A DNA stretch of 64,000 bases from Desulfoluna sp942491485 (GTDB taxonomy: Bacteria; Desulfobacterota; Desulfobacteria; Desulfobacterales; Desulfolunaceae): the NCBI GenBank assembly GCA_942491485.1, contig CALOAX010000004.1, positions 310,001 through 374,000 on the forward strand. The letters are read 5' to 3'. Shown in pieces: positions 63,027 through 64,000 of the stretch. The notes under the pieces were generated by a model that saw nothing but the letters and a program-made list of their open reading frames with translations, was not told the DNA's origin and did no database searches. Both the position numbers and the translations under genes were made by a program. Each line of letters starts with the position of its first letter. The first letter of the stretch is position 1.

Positions 63027-64000
63027 TTACGTATTGATAACCGTAGCAAGGTAGGCGTTATCCCAACCAGCGCGCAGACGTTTTGTTTTTATGCTGCCTT
63101 TGGTGCTTTTTTCGTTGCGAAGTAAATTTAGTGCAATATGACGGCACGTTGCGAAATTTTCAGGAGCGTGGTCTTTTCTGATCCGACACTCATCTTCCCT
63201 GAAAGATATATCAAGTGACCAATGAACGGAATTTTCAATGCCCCAATGATCACGGACAGCAGATCCAATAATAGATGCATCACAGTTTAGGCTACTTATA
63301 AAGAAGCTTGTCTCTATGCTTACTTGGCCTTTTATATGTCGCTCTCTTGTGACCATGCCAATGGTTTTCAAACCGGTCCATGCATCTTTATTATGGAGCC
63401 AATCAATCTCTGAAACTGTCCAATATTTTCGAATATCGACTCGACCGTGATCCCCATCAACTGTCTCATGAAAATCATGGGTAACGTCCTGAAAGCTATT
63501 ATTAACGCAATCATCGAAGAAAAGTTTTACATCGCTGTGAAGGGTGCCTTGGTTTCCTTTGAGGGATAAGACATATTCTCCATCGTTCTCCTTAATGGCT
63601 GATGCAATATTTTTCTGACACCCCATTGCATCAATTGTTACTGTACAACCTGAAATATCGAGCATTTTCAATAACAGTGGAATGGCTGTTATCTCGTTTG
63701 ATTTTTCTTCTGTTTTGATCTGCCCAAGAACCATCCGATTTTTTGAAGCCCAAGCACTAACCATGTGAATGGCTTTTGTGTCCGAAGCCATATCATGGGA
63801 ACGCCTTAAAGTTTTTCCATCTATAGCCACCACTTGACCACTCATGATGGTCTGGATGGATTGAATCCAATGGATAAAGCTTTGTTGGAACTCTTTTGGG
63901 TCCAATCGGCTGAATACTCGACCGAATGTATCATGGGAGGGGATCCCGTGGTCTAATCTTAAAAAGCGCTTGAACCATTTTTCCTTAGATACTCCGTAGT
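63027..64000 (-). CDS. ISAs1-family transposase, N terminus beyond window
   Basis: The frame continues past the listed TTG at 63905 to the right edge with SVGYSKEK-like sequence including FLRLDHGIPSHDTFGRVF, the usual N-terminal domain of the family. The DDE catalytic region shows VVAIDGKTLRRSHD, TVTIDAMGCQ and VRDHWGIENSVHW (Glu). No internal stop was found, so it may be intact. It encodes the transposase of an ISAs1 element. Confidence 0.93.
   Translation of the reverse strand, partial: YGVSKEKWFKRFLRLDHGIPSHDTFGRVFSRLDPKEFQQSFIHWIQSIQTIMSGQVVAIDGKTLRRSHDMASDTKAIHMVSAWASKNRMVLGQIKTEEKSNEITAIPLLLKMLDISGCTVTIDAMGCQKNIASAIKENDGEYVLSLKGNQGTLHSDVKLFFDDCVNNSFQDVTHDFHETVDGDHGRVDIRKYWTVSEIDWLHNKDAWTGLKTIGMVTRERHIKGQVSIETSFFISSLNCDASIIGSAVRDHWGIENSVHWSLDISFREDECRIRKDHAPENFATCRHIALNLLRNEKSTKGSIKTKRLRAGWDNAYLATVINT

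Noticed and set aside
1..64000. CRISPR arrays, tRNA and rRNA genes
   Set aside because: Repeats are dispersed with irregular spacing and varied content, not CRISPR-like; no cas gene, tRNA cloverleaf or rRNA sequence was recognised.

Overview
The window looks like chromosomal DNA of a Gram-negative, sporeless bacterium with an exosortase/PEP-CTERM system, most likely Desulfobacterota (Desulfobacteria-like). That is inference from gene content: an XrtA-type exopolysaccharide locus, an MlaE/F/D lipid-transport set, acyl-CoA enzymes and a GEMM riboswitch. No rRNA, tRNA or CRISPR array was recognised.

Region 1 (1-26.4 kb, all + strand) is an exopolysaccharide/exosortase locus. It holds a priming sugar transferase cut by the left edge, a Wza-like export protein, an outer-membrane barrel protein, an XrtA-type deacetylase, the exosortase and a separate EpsI. 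Then come seven further glycosyltransferases, an ATP-grasp enzyme, a second deacetylase, a flippase and an O-antigen ligase/polymerase-like protein, followed by a CapK-like AMP ligase, a DUF362 protein and a GNAT/FemAB-like acyltransferase. A visibly AT-rich stretch (about 19.5-25 kb) with secreted proteins of unknown function sits inside it.

Region 2 (26.5-40.2 kb) completes the system. It has a PEP-CTERM substrate gene (- strand) preceded by a c-di-GMP-I (GEMM) type riboswitch, the TPR lipoprotein PrsT, an unknown membrane/coiled-coil protein and an ExeA-like ATPase. Converging on these is a - strand operon encoding a CpsD-like ATPase, a Wzz-like protein and a very large surface protein with nine PKD-type domains and FG-GAP repeats. 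A damaged or unusually expressed gene follows at 39.65-40.15 kb.

Region 3 (40.2-63 kb) is GC-richer housekeeping DNA: mlaE-mlaF-mlaD plus a PqiC-like lipoprotein, glpD, a YdjM-like protein, an amidohydrolase, TetR, an MBL hydrolase, an orphan ABC binding protein, parvulin, a HAD phosphatase, two enoyl-CoA hydratases and a Nudix hydrolase. Nearly all its intergenic spaces carry a mosaic repeat family absent from regions 1-2 by eye. The full unit is about 165 bp: a 40-bp hairpin module (D), a spacer of 26-27 nt, then a ~98-bp multi-hairpin module (R1). R1 stems show compensatory changes between copies around a constant loop. Copies abut or enter coding sequences, supplying the stop codons of glpD and of a membrane protein and the leader of tetR. 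They also inflate the spacers of the mla operon. This repeat family is the best candidate here for something undescribed.

The right edge holds an ISAs1-family transposase gene that runs off the window.
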